Of a DNA stretch of 14,376 nucleotides, positions 12,520 through 14,376 are shown one piece after another. The notes under the pieces are model-generated. The model searched no databases, had not been told where the DNA came from, and worked only from the letters and a program-made list of their open reading frames with translations. Position 1 is the stretch's first letter. Every line of letters begins with the position of its first letter. The DNA comes from Bacteroidales bacterium (GTDB lineage Bacteria; Bacteroidota; Bacteroidia; Bacteroidales; F082): NCBI GenBank assembly GCA_017616675.1, contig JAFZXR010000081.1, positions 1 to 14,376 of the forward strand. The letters run 5' to 3'. Made by a program: the position numbers and the translations under genes.

Positions 12520-13596
12520 TTATCTGCGACCTCCGCCGCTTCTGCTGCCGCCACCGCTTGAGCTGCCGCCTCTCGAACCGCCACTGTAACTGCCGCCTCT
12601 TGAGCCGCTGCTGCTCGAACTGCTGCTTCTTGGAGCTGAGTATGAACTTCTCGATGAGCTGCTGTTGCTGCTTGGTCTGGCAGTTGTTCCGCTGCTCGGA
12701 CGCGAGGTGCTGTTGCTGCTCGGTCTTGCAGTCGTTCCGCTGTTCGGGCGTGATGTGCTGTTGCTGCTCGGCCTTACATATTCAGAGCTGGAACGTGTTT
12801 GACGACTCGAGTTGGCTGGAGTGTGAACCTTGCTGTTCGACGACGGGCGTGAAGTGCTTGTCGGACGCGAGGTACTTGTCGGGCGTGACGTGCTAGCTGG
12901 ACGCGAAGCGTTGGTCGGACGTGAACTGCTGGCCGGACGTGATACGTTGGTCGTGTTGCTGCTGTTGCTGTTCGTCGGGCGCGACACGTTGGTTGGTCTG
13001 CTTGACGATGATGCCGGACGTGATACGTTGTTGCCTGTATTGCCGTCACCTCTGTTTATAGCACCGCGATGGCTGTTGTTGAAGCTGCCGTGACCACCGG
13101 TGTTTGCATGATAGTTGTGATGCGGGTGATGATGGTTGTAGTGGTGGTGATGATAGTAATGCGGGTAATAATAGTCCCAGGCCCAATACGGATCATAGCC
13201 CCAGTAATAGCTCGGATATGACCAGTAATATGGTCTGTAGCTGTAGTAAGGATACCAGTAAGGATCCCAGCCATAGTAGTAATATGGCCATCCGAAACCG
13301 GCTCCGATTTCGACGGTCACATGAGTCTCAGGTTCAACTTCCTGGACGATGTAAACGGTGTCGACGATGCGTTCGATGCTGTCCGCGACGGTGTAATCTT
13401 CGTAACTTTTACGCGTTTCACTCTTCACCGCGTTGGAATCGAAATATCCGTAATTTGATGTGACGAGCACTTTTTCGTACTGCGAATCCTTATCGTAAGG
13501 TGAGTAATAAGCGTCGTCGCTAATGACGTTATTGCTTGACGCACAGGCAGTTAACAACATTGTTGTCGCTGCGATGATAATGATGCTCCTTTTCAT
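12520..13596 (-). CDS. Low-complexity lipoprotein (Tyr/Trp-, His- and Ser-Arg-Pro-rich)
   Basis: A 358-residue predicted lipoprotein with no family I recognise. The lipobox LTAC puts the lipidated Cys at 18. Residues 19-100 look folded or extended and acidic (VDTVYIVQEVEPETHVTVEIGAG). Residues about 103-148 are dominated by Tyr, Trp and Pro; 146-163 are His-rich (11 His), a possible metal-binding tract. From about 190 to 310 the chain is Ser-Arg-Pro repeats with Thr, Asn and Ala: six 6-residue units (about 215-250) and copies of a 16-residue unit (about 276-310). The last 40 residues are Gly/Ser/Arg-rich and end in GGGRR. The protein is probably disordered and outside the inner membrane. No acidic surface-export motif follows the Cys, so periplasmic anchoring is as likely as surface display. 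It heads a probable two-gene unit with the OmpP1-like gene. The continuous frame, signal sequence and start site make coding secure. Confidence 0.85.
   Translation of the reverse strand: MKRSIIIIAATTMLLTACASSNNVISDDAYYSPYDKDSQYEKVLVTSNYGYFDSNAVKSETRKSYEDYTVADSIERIVDTVYIVQEVEPETHVTVEIGAGFGWPYYYYGWDPYWYPYYSYRPYYWSYPSYYWGYDPYWAWDYYYPHYYHHHHYNHHHPHHNYHANTGGHGSFNNSHRGAINRGDGNTGNNVSRPASSSSRPTNVSRPTNSNSSNTTNVSRPASSSRPTNASRPASTSRPTSTSRPTSTSRPSSNSKVHTPANSSRQTRSSSEYVRPSSNSTSRPNSGTTARPSSNSTSRPSSGTTARPSSNSSSSRSSYSAPRSSSSSSSGSRGGSYSGGSRGGSSSGGGSRSGGGRR
12662..12777. repeat. 48-bp coding tandem repeat
   Basis: Two full 48-bp units (12662-12709 and 12710-12757) and a partial third (12758-12777) encode 16-residue units of the type PSSNSTSRPxSGTTAR in the lipoprotein. 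Units differ mostly at third codon positions, which indicates selection on the peptide. Confidence 0.85.
12845..12952. repeat. 18-bp coding tandem repeat, six copies
   Basis: Six contiguous 18-bp units with no gaps, for example GGACGCGAGGTACTTGTC at 12863-12880, each encoding a six-residue block ending Ser-Arg-Pro (types TSTSRP, ASTSRP, TNASRP, ASSSRP, TNVSRP) on the minus strand. Divergence falls largely at synonymous sites and at the two variable residues. Confidence 0.9.
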
Positions 13597-13635
13597 AATA
13601 ATTCAATTTTTATTTATACTTTGCAAAAATTTTTG

Positions 13636-13643
13636 TAATTTTG
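13636..13643 (+). promoter_or_regulatory. -7 box of the proS promoter
   Basis: TAATTTTG followed by CA is a perfect TAnnTTTG box inside TTTTTGTAATTTTGCA. It predicts a start near 13650 and a leader of about 35 bases before the ATG at 13685. A -33 TTTG at standard spacing is not obvious. The 88-bp gap is shared with the divergent lipoprotein gene, for which I see no convincing box. Confidence 0.6.
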
Positions 13644-13651
13644 CACACTGA

Positions 13652-14376
<725 letters not shown>

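Noticed and set aside
12845..12952. CRISPR-like array
   Set aside because: The units are contiguous 18-bp tandem repeats without spacers and encode a peptide repeat.
12830..13093. Plus-strand open frame with repeated Gly-Arg-Glu/Asp-Val-Leu units opposite the lipoprotein gene
   Set aside because: It is the antisense reading of the Ser-Arg-Pro repeats; the minus-strand frame has a lipoprotein signal and full-length coding.

Overview
The window looks like ordinary housekeeping chromosome of an anaerobic or microaerophilic member of the Bacteroidota, most likely order Bacteroidales. The evidence is: a 2-oxoacid:ferredoxin oxidoreductase beta subunit; lipid A genes (lpxH, lpxK) typical of a Gram-negative envelope; a Bacteroidota-style OmpP1/FadL outer-membrane protein; the short (type 3) prolyl-tRNA synthetase; and, upstream of several genes, the Bacteroidota -7 promoter box TAnnTTTG instead of a TATAAT box. 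No Shine-Dalgarno-like leaders stand out. There is no RNA gene, insertion sequence, integrase, phage gene or CRISPR array, and no gap above 300 bases lacks a gene.

Layout, left to right. (1) 1-343: 3' end of a korB-like gene, closed by a hairpin terminator. (2) 401-1599: a flavin reductase-like gene overlapping by one base a hypothetical gene for a C-terminally membrane-anchored protein. (3) 1600-1697: a dispersed GTCATTTCGA-type repeat. (4) 1698-3035 tilS and, after a good promoter, 3110-5164 dsbD. (5) A palindrome plus heptamer array lies at the convergent junction. (6) On the minus strand, reading from 9279 down to 5210: lpxK, a purine nucleoside phosphorylase gene, lpxH and an M20 dipeptidase gene. 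The first three are very tightly packed; the dipeptidase gene follows an 88-bp gap holding a second GTCATT-type repeat. (7) Divergent from lpxK: a Nif3-family gene and a coiled-coil/zinc-ribbon gene, a pair found together in many bacteria. (8) Minus strand, 13596 down to 10976: a low-complexity lipoprotein gene followed by an OmpP1/FadL-like gene. (9) 13685 to the right edge: 5' part of proS.

How the genes fit together. LpxH and LpxK are two steps of lipid A synthesis. DsbD carries electrons across the inner membrane for periplasmic thiol chemistry. TilS and ProS serve translation. The purine phosphorylase and M20 peptidase are salvage and peptide turnover enzymes. The envelope pair at 10976-13596 has no assigned substrate.

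I found no convincing new multi-gene system. The signals most worth a second look are smaller: a family of 7-bp tandem repeats with core AACTT that sits beside GTAGGG-headed palindromes and also inside the tilS reading frame; in-frame insertions in TilS; a Tyr/Trp-, His- and Ser-Arg-Pro-rich lipoprotein built on tandem DNA repeats; a terminator buried in the coding sequence of the opposing gene; an Asn-to-Asp change at the base-recognition position of the purine phosphorylase; and a promoter box almost touching a start codon.
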